DNA of 64,000 nucleotides from Hydrangea macrophylla (taxonomy: Eukaryota; Streptophyta; Magnoliopsida; Cornales; Hydrangeaceae), in assembly GCA_033977485.1 (NCBI GenBank), contig CM066997.1:72262634-72326633 (forward strand), written 5' to 3'. Below the pieces are notes generated by a model, which worked only from the letters and a program-made list of their open reading frames with translations, had not been told where the DNA came from and ran no database searches. Positions 34,685 to 46,739 of this stretch are shown here, piece after piece (position 1 is the stretch's first letter; every line of letters starts with the position of its first letter). Position numbers and translations under genes: made by a program.

Positions 34685-35880
34685 AGAGATGACACAATGC
34701 AGTGTGGTTAGTATACACAATAACCTTAGACCCTAATAGATATGAACGAAACTTTTCAAGGTCAAACACGATTGCTAGCATTCTTTTTCAGTCGTAGTGT
34801 AATTTAATTACGTGTCATTAAGCATCTTGCTTGCATAATAAATTACATGAGGGATTTTATTGACTTTCTGACCTAAAACGGCATCAACGGCATAATTAGA
34901 GGCATCGCACATTAGTTCAAACGGAAGAGTCCAATCAGGGGATTGGATTACCGGAGCCATGGAAAGTAGCGTTCTCAATGTTTTAAACGCTTTAAGACAT
35001 TTGTTATCAAAGAAAATGGGGTGTTCTTGGCTAGCAAGTTACACAAGGGCCTAGAAATCATACTGAAGTCCTTGATAAACCGACGATAAAATACAGCATG
35101 ACTGAGAAATGAATGAATTTGGCGGATGGAAGACGGCAGTGGAAGCTTATCGATTAATTCAATTTTTGCTTTATTGACTTCTATGCCACGTTTAGAAATG
35201 ACATGACCCAAGATTATCCCCTCCTGAACCATAAAATGACTGTTCTCCTAACTTAAAATCAAATTTGCTTCCGCACACTGGGTAATGCCTTTTGTAAGGT
35301 TTTGGAGACACTCTTTAAATGTAGGACCAAAAATTAAAAATTTTCCATGAATACTTCCAAAATATTTTCGACCATATCCGAAAAGATTGCCATCATACAC
35401 CATTGAAAAGTGGACAGTACTTTGCACAAGCCAAACAGCATGCGGCGATAGGCAAAGGTGCTAAAGGGATAGGTAAAAGTCATTTTCTCTTGGTCATTAG
35501 AATAGAAAGGCACTTGGTTATAACTGGAGTATCCATCTAGAAAACAATAGAAACTTTGACTAGATAGATATTCCTAGATTTGATCAATGAATGGAAAAGG
35601 GAAATGATCTTTACGGGTCATGGTGTTAAATTTGCAATTGTCAATACATACCCACCAACTAGTAGTTTGGCGGGTGGGGACAAGTTCTCTTATTTCATTA
35701 GGCACGACCGTGATGCTAGATTTCTCTGGAACAACATGCGTGGGGCTGACCCAATTACTATTGGAGATTGGATAGATTATGCCTGCATATAAGAGTTTAT
35801 TAACCTCTTTTATGAGTACCTCTTTCATATTAGGGTTAAGACGTCTTTGCATTTCTCAAGATGGTTTAACATTTTCTTAT
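34685..35880 (-). pseudogene. Athila-like reverse transcriptase and start of RNase H, broken
   Basis: Minus strand: MQRRLNPNMKEVLIKEVNKL, then YAGIIYPISNSNWVSPTHVV and TRKDHFPFPFIDQI (35852-35574). The palm is in broken frames. The catalytic box reads FMEN (35351-35340), both Asp residues altered. The thumb (35232-34975) has GIILGHVISKRGIEVNKAK and FYRRFIKDFSMISRPLCNL. The RNase H start (DASNYAVDAVLGQ-like) lies near 34890 and is cut at 34684 by the Tekay insertion; the rest is at 22647-23920. Confidence 0.85.
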
Positions 35881-37059
35881 AAGTTTATTCGATGCATGCA
35901 AATAGACGAATTAATTCCTTTTAAGTCGGCTACCGTCCAACCAATCACTTTCTTATGATCTCCTACGACTTGTAATAGTTGTACTTGTTGATCCATAGAT
36001 AAATTGGATTTAATTATGATCGGTAGTGTAGTATTAGGTCCTAGAAATGCATATTTAAGAGAGTTTGGTAATGATTTTAGTTCAAGCATCGGTGGACGAC
36101 ATTGTAGGTTCATATGCAAGAGAAGGGAGGGCCTCTATCTTAGGCATCCATGGGAATACGTTAGTAGTGTTCGCTAATTCCAATTGGTTATTCAATTTTT
36201 TAATTGATTTATCAACATCAAATTCATTAAAGTTGAAATGTGATAAACACGCTTCTAAGGCTTCTTTGGTTAGTATAAAAGAGGCAGCCTCTTCTTCTAA
36301 CTCAACAATTAAGTGTATTGCGTAGCAATCCGCCTCATCGTCATCCCTATGAGGTTGATTTGATGCGTTAAATACATTAAGATGAATGGTCATATTTCCA
36401 AATGTGATATCCATAACCTCTGTCCTACAATTTACAATTGAATTAGCAGTAGCTAAGAAAGGACGTCCTAGGATAATCGGGACATGTTAATTAGCGTCAA
36501 GGACCGGTTCTGTATCGAGTACAATGAAATCGACCGGATAATAGCACCTATCTATCTTTACCAAAATGTCTTCTATCATGCCACGTGGAACTTTAATGGA
36601 ACGATCTGCTAGCTGTAAGGTAGCGATAGTTGGTTTTAGTTCACCTAGGCCAAGATATTAATACACTGAGTACGAGACAAGGTTTACACTTGCTCCAAGA
36701 TCAAGAAGGTCAATTTACGACTCTTTTCGCTGCTCCTCGTTTAACTTCAGAGTCATCATGGGGTAACTCCTCGTTAACCTCGTTGCTAGCTCCTATTCTT
36801 ACTCTTACAGTGGGTTAATATTTTGGGGTCTATGTTATCTAGCATATATTCCAAGACACGCCATGGTGATTAGGTGCACATAGGCATGTAGTCTATAGTT
36901 TATAGTGATTTTCGGTGTACTCGGGTCCTTACATTTGAGTGTATTATGTTGAAATATAGAACTGACCTTCTCTGTTAAAAAGACTTTTTTAGATAGATGA
37001 TTTTGTGACTTCTTCTTTTGAGTGCACAAGTCTTTTAGAAATTTATCATAAGGAAGTAT
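35877..37059 (-). pseudogene. Athila-like protease and linker, broken
   Basis: The protease region (about 36720-36420) has LLDLGASVNLVSYSVY, then LADRSIKVPRGMIEDILVKI and IILGRPFLATANSIVN, with stops. The acidic linker (36414-36082) follows, then PMLELKSLPNSLKYAFLG and GWTVADLKGINSSICMHRI, the hallmark before Athila RT. Stops at about 36830, 36760 and 36490 break it. Confidence 0.85.
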
Positions 37060-38947
37060 TCATTTAATGGCATCGAGAAGCGGAATATTAATTTTTACTT
37101 CCTTAAAGGTTTCTATGATATCTTCCGGTCTTGTTCCTTTCATCAGAAATTGATATGGGGCATCTACCCCTGGGGAAAACAACATCCTAGGCACGTACTT
37201 CGATGGGTTTGTTGCGTTAGACGCATTAGGTACTGAAGGATTAGAGTCCTTCTTGACTTTTTTTATCATTTCCATCTTGTTCTTTATTGATTTGTTTTCC
37301 TTTATCTTTTCTAGGCTCGGGAGGAGGTGTGACCTCCTCAGGATGATCAGTTGCTCTCGTGGAAACTGCATTCACTTTGTCACTTGCTGTACCTACTTCA
37401 TATTGCCATTTTGGGTCCCTAACCTATTGACTTAGTAATTTTCCTTCATTACAATGATTTAGCGTATTAGATAGTTGTCCCATTAAACTTAGTGATAGAT
37501 TGTGTATGGGAATTAACGAGTTGAGATTGCGACTGAGATTGGGCTGCCTCTAAAATTTTCAACGATGCCAACACACTCTCTTCAAAAGATTTATCCCTTG
37601 GAGGATTAGCATGGAAAGGAGGTTGTTGGTATTGATTATGTTGAGGCCTATATGTATTAGGAAAGTTTGTCGTCTCTGGTTTTTAGGACGAACATGGTCC
37701 TTCACTATTAGACATCCATGAGAGGTTTGGGTGAGCTTTCCATCTCGTGTCCGGTTTATAGCCTGTAGGGTTATAATTAGGTTTTGGAATTGTTGAACAG
37801 CATTGATATGTTGTTCCATAAATTCCAGAAATTGAAAAGCAAATAGACATGTAAGTGTAGAATGTGATGGATCGGAACATAATTGGCATATTTCGGTAGG
37901 AGGTGGGCCCTGCATATGGCCCACCATCATTAGTTGGCTAAGTTACCTAGATAGTTCTTGAATTTCAATTGAACGACCTGACTCAACTTTTGTCTCTCGT
38001 TTAGGTTGTGGTGGAAGGCATCCCTCCGGATGTACAGACATAACTCGATGTATTGAATTTTCACTTAAAGTTTAAAACATTTTCCAAGATTCGTCGGCAA
38101 TTTTGTTGAAGAACGTCCCTGCACAAACAGCATCGATTGTGTTGCTAACAGCGGGAACCAGCCCTTCATAGAAAACTTGCACCAATTGCCATTTAGGGAT
38201 TTGATGATGGGGACAAGAGTGTAAAAGTTCTTTAAATTGTTCCCACGTATCGTATAGTTTTTTACCATCTTGCATTGTGAAATTCATTATAGATTTTTGA
38301 ATTTAATTAGTTCGAGTGATGGGGAAAAACTTTTGTAGGAACGCAGTATGCAACCCATCCCATGTTCTGATAGAGTTCGGCTCAAGAGGTTGAATCCAAT
38401 ACTTAGCTTTATCCTTAAGAGAAAATTGAAAATGGTGCAATTTCAATTCATCATCAGTTAAATTTTGAATTTTCAATGTAGCACATACATATTGAAATTC
38501 ACCTAAATGATGGTACATATCTTCCTTAACGTAACCATGAAAAGACGGAAGAAGTGCAATCGTCGATGACTTAATCTCAAAGTGAGATGCAATCACCTCT
38601 GGCAACTCTATGCATGATGGATGTGTATTGGCTGTAGGAGTGAAACACTCTTTTACAGGTGGAGGTTAAGGTATGTTAGGATTGACTCTATTATTTTGGT
38701 TGTTCCCGTTATTTCCAAAATCAGCCATTGGAATAGGGTCGATCTTAATAGTTTTAGTTTTCCTTAAATGCTTAAGAGTGCTTTGGATTTCAGACTCAAA
38801 CAAAGACGAAAGTTTAGGCGTTGATTCTTCATCTAACATCATCCGAGCTCTAGTAGCTTGGGTTGAAGACCTAAGGACTCTAAGGGTTCGCTCGAGTTCA
38901 TGATTCAAAGGATGTAAAGTAGGTTTACACAAATGCAAACCAAACAT
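37060..38947 (-). pseudogene. Athila-like gag, broken
   Basis: Starts near the ATG at 38947. The capsid segment (38605-38303) reads LPSFHGYVKEDMYHHLGEFQ, then LTDDELKLHHFQFSLKDKAK and TWDGLHTAFLQKFFP, the standard Athila gag. The next piece (38287-38072) has LYDTWEQFKELLHSCPHHQI. An intact CCHC knuckle, CQLCSDPSHSTLTC, lies at about 37900-37860. The C-terminus (37371-37060) has FKEVKINIPLLDAIK. Stops at about 38669, 38300, 38065 and 37559 separate the pieces. Confidence 0.85.
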
Positions 38948-39426
38948 AAATTGAAGAAAATGACACTACGATAAAGGCTGACTCAACCAAATAAGAGAGT
39001 AAACTATGCAAATAATCAAACAGGCACACAACACTACTATGATGCATGCAATTATCCTGTTATGTAGTGATCCACGCCCCGGGTTTACTAGCTAATGCAC
39101 GTGCTCACTCCATACCTAAGCTAATGCAAGTAATGCGTTTCAGTGCCCTGACTTATAGTGCCTTGATGCAAAATTTAAAATACAACGAATTTACTTGGTA
39201 TTTTTGATTTTATTGTAATTTTTTTTAGGATTGGCGTAAGGTCCGCTGATGTGCGCCGCTACTCCACTCGAACTCGCTATGATTTGATGATTTGAGAGCT
39301 GTAAAATAAGGACAATTTTTTAGTGACTTAAAAATTAAATTGGAAAATAAAGGAAATAAAATCTAACCTAATATATGCTAATTAACTAAATTAAGGTTCT
39401 AAAAATTAACGGCAAAAATATTTCAA
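38948..39426 (-). other. Leader of the minus-strand Athila-like element
   Basis: About 480 bp between the primer site and gag; no ORF or repeat noticed. Confidence 0.5.
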
Positions 39427-39442
39427 TCCCCGACAACGGCAA
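39427..39442 (-). other. Primer binding site, tRNA-Asp-like
   Basis: Minus strand TTTGCCGTTGTCGGGGAT, close to the Athila consensus (tgg..ccgttg(c/t)cgggga). The first bases have been lost together with the last bases of the LTR, so the junction is damaged. Confidence 0.55.
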
Positions 39443-40672
39443 AATCAAGATAAAAAATTGTGCTTTACTTTCTAAGATTTGTAGTGTGGAAATAAAGGTC
39501 GAACCCACAAAGATTAATTATTTTTGTCCTCTAATTAATAAAATTTAGATCTGTTTAGTTATAGAAAATAGAAGTTCGATTGATTGTTGATTTAACTGCT
39601 ACTATGAACTAAACAGTGAAATTGTGGAAATACTATACTACAATTAAAACTAAGTAAACGAATGCAATATTTAAAATTATTTTGATATGAGTGAATGGAA
39701 TCTAGGATTACAAATCCACAACCAACCATGCATCGGGGTCTATACTTCCTACTTTAAGAACTATGATTGGATAGTTATAATCTACCGTAGCTACAAGCCC
39801 GGTAGTATTGACAAGAAAATATCACTAGTTTAATCTAAGCATAATTCATCCTTGGTTGGCATGAATTGTCTACCTATAACTAGGGTGTAGTACAACCCAT
39901 CTTCCCTAGGCATGAATCATAAAAGATATAAGCATCATAATCAAATAAGCACTATTATATGTAAATATTCCTATTAATAACATAAATCAAGGAATATTGA
40001 GTTCAATAAATATAAGCAAGAATCTAAGACAAGAATAACCCAAAATATTATTGATTATTAACATTCAAAATCCGATTATATATTCATAATCCTCAAACAT
40101 ACAATCACTATTCAAATACATAAAATCTTAAAGAAAGAAAGCAAAGAATCCCCCTCTACATAGCTAGGGTTTAATTGAAACCCTAGAATAGGTGTTTAGT
40201 AGCGCATATTCGATGAAAACAAGAAGATGGAGATGATTATCACCATTGGAGACCTTCAAGCTAGATCTTCTCCTCTCTTGCTTTCCTGCTCTAAGCTGCG
40301 TCCAAAAGTTGTATATTATGATGTGTGTAACACCATAATTGATTTGGAATAGTCTACATATAGTTGTAGAGGGATTAGGAAGGCTTTTGTTAACCTCCTC
40401 TGTCTAAAATAGATATATTTCAATTTTTGGACATAATGAGGCAATTCTGTTCGAGCGCAATTTCGGTAAGTCGCACGAGAGGGCCGCTCGCGTGAGATGG
40501 CTTTTTCTGCTTGTTTTCTTCTATTTTTACACTCTTTTTAGCCTGGAACTCTCGCTTTCTTCTAAAACTTGACAGAAAATGAAAACCGAAGTAAAAGTAC
40601 TAAAAAATATGATAATAAGTGCTAACAAATGTGAATTAAGGTGTGTAATTAGGAACTGTTCACTCCTGATCA
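39443..40672 (-). repeat. 5' LTR of the minus-strand Athila-like element
   Basis: Right end GATCA (40668-40672), corresponding to the LTR start TGATC; related to the solo LTR 28325-29696 throughout (e.g. 'tttttacttcg', 'cataattcatccttgg'). It contains CG-rich palindromes at 40450-40500. The left end is short by about 11 bp at the primer site. Plus-strand ORFs in it are chance. Confidence 0.7.
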
Positions 40673-40921
40673 GTAAACATAATTTCCAACATAATAGTCT
40701 TCTCCTCCATAACCATCCTTTGTGGGGCCCCCCATGCATATCCTTCCTCATGGTAGTGGCAGTCATCGGAAGCTCCATAACCTGCATTATTCGGAATTGG
40801 GTAGTATGGATGGGGAATGTCTAGGCAATAACGGACGTCAGCTTCTGAGAGCCGAGTGAATATAAACTAACAGGGTACCAGTTTTATGACGAAATAACAA
40901 GTTATGAAATGAATAAGATAT
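40673..40921 (-). repeat. Tekay-type LTR fragment
   Basis: Matches 24060-24480 in layout and phrases ('ctgcattattcggaattggg', 'gtctaggcaataa', 'gagagccgagtga'). It is the target into which the Athila-like element and, at 40921, the young Tat element inserted. The last five bases, gatat (40917-40921), are the expected target duplication, but its partner is beyond the window. Confidence 0.6.
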
Positions 40922-43900
40922 TGTGGACCACTGCGAATGAGGAGGTCCTGACGCTCTCCCTCGATAGTGTCCCGGGACGGATCCCAAGGAGCACACTTCA
41001 GGGAAAACTAGGACTTCCTCACGCGATCCTAGAGACAAAGAGTCGCCACCTAATTTTTATCGGGAATTAGGAAACCCAAGTTTGACTCGCCCAAAATTGA
41101 ATAAGGTTACTCGCCCTTCATTACCAGAAACAAGGTTCGGGGGTCTTGGTACGAGAGGGGAAGGAGCCCAAGCAGGACTAAAGCACCCCCTCCTCGCCCT
41201 ACCGAATGGTAGGCCTTGATTCAAATATCCTTGTTATTAATTCATAATAGATGTTGTTTCCTCAAACATACTAGATAGATATATACATGGCAAAAAGAAA
41301 CATCTAATGAAAATCATTTCAAGAGACTAAATCAAGTAGAAAGCGGATGCTCATGCAATACAAGGGAGAAGTATACTCACAGTGGCTAGTCCCGCCCGGG
41401 ACCGATGCAAATAAAGTAAACATGTCATGATATGCAAAGGGAACGAGAAGACTTACATTGGTTGACTCAAGCGGAGTCGCGAAAGCAAAAAGAATGGAAA
41501 CGTGCAATGCAATCATGCAACAATCCTAGATAAGATGTCTCTAACAAATAATCATATAAACGGAGACTATCCTAAAGGAATTGTGTCGTTGAAATCAAAG
41601 TTGTAAACCTAGAAAAATTCTAAGAGAAAGGATAGAGATAGTACACGATACATGGGCACTAAGCCACATGTAGACGAGGCAAACCACAAATCGAAGTCCG
41701 GGTCCGAGGCACTTAATTCTCTGCACTAATACACCAAAGAATACCCAAGCATTGCAAAAATACAAGCAAACAAATGATATGCATGATAAACAAAGAAAAC
41801 ATGTCATCAATCAAATTTCCAGATTCAGCAACCTCTAATGAATCCTATCAAAAGTGGTCTTAAACATGAGCTGGATAAAAACCCTTTTACAGAAAGTTAG
41901 ATACATGTCTTAGGGAACTTCTCCAAAAAGTGGGACCTCAATATCAATTTTATTGTTTGAGAAATAAATGTTTTGGGAATAGTGGATCAGGACTGTCCAC
42001 TGTTCTTGTAAAAATCATAATTAAATCTACAAAAATCATATGAAGCTCTATTTGGTGTCAAAAGAAAGCTATTGATAAAAATAAACCCATGGACATTCTG
42101 TAATCACAAGGTTTCTGAAAAAGTGTTTTAAACAGACTCTGTTATTCTGGAAATTTGGTATCATTTGACAAATGAATGCAAAACATAATAGAAGTATAAT
42201 AGAAGTTCATGAATCATGTTAACCAAGTTGATTTAAGCTTTTGATCTCTCATCCATTTATCCTAGGTGATTTCTAAACCAAGTTTTATTCATCAATTGTT
42301 GTTGAGTGATCAAGGTATGACCATTTTGTATACATAATCATATTTGTAATTAAACTTAGAAAATTCCAGAATAGTTGTATCAACTTTAAACGCTTAGAAA
42401 ACGATCCTAACTCGATCGTATGCTCACGATTTTACATCGGCATATAGATATATGAGTTAGGAATCATCCCCAAAAAGCGGAACGTCGATAACTATTATAG
42501 ATTTTCTGAAATTCAAGCACAAAGAGACGATGTTCAAATCTGTCAACCGATTTCTCAACAATTTCTAAAAATAGTATATGAATCCTAAAAGCTCTCAAAA
42601 CGGACCGGATGAAAGCTAATTCATCAAAGTTTACCCAGAAAATTTGAAATCCATCAAACTATGGGTTTTGATGGACCAAATCTAATGGACAAAACCAATC
42701 TGCTTTGCTGAATTTTTATCTAGTTCATTTTAAAGTGTGAGGAAAACATTTTAGTGATAGTTGAAGCTTATTAGAGAGATCAAACTCATAGATCAACTTA
42801 ATTATCATGATTCCCAATCAATTTAGCCCTCAAGTTCTATGAAGAACTTTTAGATCAAGGATCAAAGGGACTTATAAATATCATGTTGGAGATGAAATTC
42901 AATAGGAATCCTAGGTAATAGGAATAATCAAGAGATAGGTATGAACATAGAAATCATCCTTCTCATAGACCATATTTCCAAACCATCATGGAATTCAAAA
43001 TAGATATATGTATATATATATAATCATGTATGCATGAATCTAAACTAAAATTGAAGAATGAAACCAAAATTGAAAATCAAAGTGAAAAACAATCTCTAAT
43101 TGTAAATTATCAATAAAAAATCAAAGAGATTTGGATCTAACTATGTGAGTGTGTGAAGAACATGAGAGGAAGAAGATGAGTGTTCTAATAAGTAGAAATA
43201 GAACTAAGTTAGATCCAAATCTTATAGATCTATATATACAAAGTAGGAATTAGAGATGAACTATAGTGTTTACCTCTTGGAGGATTCTCAATTACAAGAC
43301 CAAAATTGATTTGAAGATCTTCTTCTTCAAGTGTTATTCAAGTGTTCTTCAAGCACTCATCCATGGAAGTTGAGGGAGGCAATTGATGTTCAAATTGTGG
43401 TCTAATTAGCCTAAGTTAATCTAAATTCAATTCATAATTTTCTCTCTCTAGAATTCACCTAAATTGAAAGTATATTCAAAGTATACTTATCTCTCTTGTA
43501 TGTGCTTCTATGTGTGTTTGTATCTCCGAGTATATTCAAGTGTATCTCTTCCAAGTGTCTAGTGTGTTAAGATGTGATCTCATATGAGATGTATGAGATC
43601 TTATATAGAGTTTTGAAGACTTAGCTCTTAAGTTTCAGGGTTAAAACAGTATTTTTAGAGCTTAAAAGAGGGTTAAAATGGCCATTTCGGAGCCTAAATG
43701 CAATTTCCAGGCAATTTCCTCGCAGTGGGAAGCTTCTAGAAGGGTCTGGAACTCAAAAAGCTCCGTGGAGGACACAAATGGAAGTGGCGGTTATGGTGGG
43801 ACCCGCCACCCCTATACCCAAAACCGCCACTTACTATTCTTGCTCCTCTGGTCACCCACAAACCCTGTTTCAAAAATCACGTGCACTGCTTTTCCAGATT

Positions 43901-44393
43901 TTTGTAAAAATGCTTTTTGGTGTCCGAAATCGTCCGTTTACGTACCGTTGGAAAGCTGTCAGGTTGAATTTCAGTATAAAAATATTTCCAGAGGTTTTAT
44001 AATGAGAATTGAAGTCCAATTGAAGTCCGGAAGTCCTCCGGAACTTTCGTCGTCTTTTTGAAATCAAATGACGTCTTTTCCAAAATTGCTTTCAAATGTG
44101 CGTCGATTTCGAACTTTTCTTTAAAATTGAATCTCTGGATACCTAGAATACTGCGTTTAGAACACTTAATGTTCATATAACCCTGAGAGAATATGAATTC
44201 TGAGAGATGATTTTGACAAAACCGGGATTTATTCATGGAAAAGGGCTTTTCTGAGCTTGAAGTCACTTTCCGAAGTCCGATCTTCTGATTGTGTGGAATC
44301 CAGTACCTTCCACGGGGTACTTTTCATCATCGAATCCTCCAAGACGTTGTCCACCCTAAATCCTATCAGTGTGGTCAAAATTGGGTGTCTACA
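40922..44393 (-). repeat. Left (3') LTR of the Tat element
   Basis: Ends TGTGGACC...TGTCTACA on the plus strand. Minus-strand TATA at 43607-43600, about 790 bp into the LTR (U3). A PBS-like gagtcgccacc is at about 41039-41049. No differences from the right LTR were found on reading, and all open frames translate identically. ORFs such as 43678-44061 (+) are not credible genes. Confidence 0.95.
43600..43607 (-). promoter_or_regulatory. TATA box of the Tat LTR (left copy)
   Basis: TATATAAG on the minus strand; the same motif at 59022-59015 in the right LTR drives transcription of the complete internal region, if active. Confidence 0.6.
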
Positions 44394-44408
44394 GTTTGCC
44401 CCTCTTTG
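44394..44408 (-). other. Polypurine tract
   Basis: Minus strand AAAGAGGGGCAAAC lies immediately before the LTR start TGTAGACACCC. It is the RNase H-resistant primer for plus-strand DNA. Identical at 59809-59823. Confidence 0.8.
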
Positions 44409-44985
44409 GCAGAGCTTGTTGTGAACAACGTGAACTGCAAGTGAGTGCCAAAGCCTTGAAGGCACCCAAATAACCATACTGAGAGGTTTTAGGAAAAACA
44501 AAAAAAATTCGCAAAATCAAGAAATTCAAAATCAGAGAAAATCAAGAAATTACGAATGCAAGAATGCAATGCAATGCTGGGTAGAGGCGGCTAATTTGAA
44601 GCTGATGCTGGTCGTGCTCCGCTGGAGCTGCCTACGTATCCTTTCCAGGAATCAGACCAGGGCGTAGTTCAAGCGCGCGGGAAAACGGAAAACAAACAAC
44701 AACAATGCGGATGAAATGCTCCTATCCTAGGATGCTGGTGCAGTATGAAAACATGAAATGTGAAAGTACTGGAGGAATCATCCTCAAGGGTTCCCTGGAT
44801 GCAAAATCTAATGCAAGGGATGTAATGACTCTCTCTCACAGTCGAATATGCTAAAGGTATCTTGGATGATTCTCGAGGTTTTTGTCAAAGTTATTCTTCT
44901 GATCTTAAGGCTCGTAGGCGTCATCTGTATCCTGGACGACTCTTGAAATAGCGAAGTATCTTGGATGAATTCTGAGTCATGTCAA
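44409..44985 (-). other. 3' region next to the polypurine tract
   Basis: Non-coding. It has the phrase 'gctgcctacgtatcc..ggaatcag..gtagttc' (44624-44670), which recurs at 47764-47805 and 47870-47910 and is familiar from Ogre/Tat 3' regions. Nothing else noticed. Confidence 0.5.
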
Positions 44986-45372
44986 ACAACTGGACGATTG
45001 CTGGTGTAGAGTCCTTCTGCTGGGGACGATTGTTGATGTAGAGTCCTTCTGCTGGGGACGATTGCTGAAATAGGTCCTTCTTCTGTGGACGATTGCTGAT
45101 GTAGAGTCCTTCTGCTGGGGACGATTGCTGATGTAGAGTCCTTTTGCTGGGGACGATTGCTGGTGTAGAGTCCTTCTGCTGGGGACGATTGCTGATGTAG
45201 AGTCCTTCTGCCGGGGACGATTGCTGAAACAGGTCCTTCTTCTGTGGACGATTGCTGATGTAGAGTCCTTTTGCTGGGGACGATTGCTGATGTAGAGTCC
45301 TTCTGCTGGGGACGATTGCTGATGTAGAGTCCTTTTGCTGGGGACGATTGCTGATGTAGAGTCCTTTTGCTG
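44986..45372 (-). repeat. 32-bp tandem repeat array
   Basis: About twelve copies of ggacgattgctgatgtagag + tccttctgctgg, head to tail (period 32, e.g. gtagag at 45006 and 45038). Two variant units carry 'gaaa(t/c)aggtccttcttctg'. Because 32 is not a multiple of 3 and the unit has no stop, two minus-strand frames stay open (229 and 166 codons); I do not call them genes. Confidence 0.9.
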
Positions 45373-45760
45373 GGGACAAATCTTCTGAAACAGGTCTCTC
45401 TGCCGGAGACAAATCTTCTGCTCTTCTGAAACAGGTCCTTCTTCTAGACAAATCTTCTGTAACAGGTCTGGAAACAAGTCTTCTGAAACAGGTCTCTCTG
45501 CCGGAGATAAATCTTTTGTTCTTCTGAAACAGGCCCTTTTTCCGAGGACAAATCTTCTGTGGCAGGTCTAGAAACAAATCTTCTGAAACAGGTCTCTCTG
45601 CCAGAGACAAATCCTCTGTTCTTCTGAAACAGGCCCTTCTTCTGGGGACAAATCTTCTGTGGCAGGTCTAGAAACAAATCTTCTGAAACAGGTCTCTCTG
45701 CCGGAGACAAATCCTCTGTTCTTCTGAAACAGGCCCTTCTTCTGAGGACAAACCTTCTGT
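45373..45760 (-). repeat. About 100-bp tandem repeats, 4 copies
   Basis: ggtctctctgcc(g/a)gaga recurs at 45393, 45491, 45591 and 45691, with subrepeats 'caaatcttctg' and 'ttctgaaacagg'. It shares the half-unit 'aaacaggtccttcttctg' with the 32-bp array, suggesting a common origin. Confidence 0.9.
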
Positions 45761-46330
45761 TCTGATGCACGGATTCTGAGAGATACACAAATTCTGAGAG
45801 ATGACCCTTCTTCTGAGAGCAACCCACGGATACACGATTCTGATTTTGAGAGAAACCCTACATTCTGGAGGCAACCCTGATATGCGATGCTGAGAAATAC
45901 ATGATTCTGAGAGAAACCCTACATTCTGGAGGCAACCCTGGATACACGATTCTGATTCTGAGAGAAACCCTACATTCTGGAGGCAACCCACGATTCTGAG
46001 AGAAACCCTACATTCTGAGAGCAACCCACGGATACACGATTCTTGGCATAAACCTTGTATTCTGGAGGCGACCCACGATTCTGATTCAGAGAGAAACCCT
46101 ACATTCTGGAGGCAACCCACGATTCTGAGAGAAACCCTACATTCTGGAGGCAACCCTGGATACATGATGCTTGGCATAAACCTTGTATTCTGGAGGCGAT
46201 TTTGATGCTCAAATTCTGAGAGATACCCTTTATCTGGAGGCAACCCGTGGATACATGATGCTTGCGAGAAACTTAATTCTGAAAGTTCTCTACTGGGGAG
46301 ATCCTATGATTCTGAGAGATGCACGAATTC
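45761..46330 (-). repeat. Interspersed 'attctgagagaaaccctac' repeats
   Basis: At least eight copies of a unit of about 35-60 bp built from 'gagagaaaccctacattctgg', 'aggcaaccc' and 'gatacacgattct'. Long open frames on both strands are repeat artefacts. Confidence 0.85.
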
Positions 46331-46739
46331 TGTATACCTTGACAATATCTGGAAATTCTCTGCTTGAGGAGATATCTGAGGTTTCTGGGACGCGAGCACA
46401 TATTCTGGAGGCCCTGCTGATTCTTTCTGAGACTCATATTGGTGCTTCGACCAACGCAATCATTCTTGCAACACGTCAGGCTTACTCTAACCCTTTCTGA
46501 ACATCTCGCATTCTGACCCATCTTCTGAAAGTCCTTTCTGGATGTAATTCTCAAGCGACAGTAGACTCAAATGTCCATTTTCTAAGACAACTCATAATCA
46601 ATCCCAAAATGACGGGAGTTTGCCGTTTCTCGGCCACTTTCAGGCTGCGGTGCCTTTGATTCTTCTCATCTGGGGGACTTTTTTCAATTCTTGAATGGAT
46701 TTTTACCAAGATTCAAATCTCCAGAGGTCCTCTAGACCA
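46331..46739. other. Non-repeated 3' region
   Basis: About 400 bp with 'attctgag' echoes; a 105-codon plus ORF (46183-46500) and a 93-codon minus ORF overlap each other. I do not support either as a gene. Confidence 0.4.

Noticed and set aside
43678..44061. 127-codon plus ORF in the Tat LTR (also 59093-59476)
   Set aside because: It sits in U3, overlaps open frames on the other strand, and has no recognisable motif.
44986..45372. Regular 32-bp repeats resembling a CRISPR array
   Set aside because: Units are head to tail with no unique spacers, lie in a plant retrotransposon 3' region, and no cas genes are present.
44921..46243. Long minus-strand ORFs of 229, 166, 127 and 191 codons (and copies at 60336-61658)
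   Set aside because: They are low-complexity readings of tandem repeats in several frames at once, and the period is not a multiple of three.
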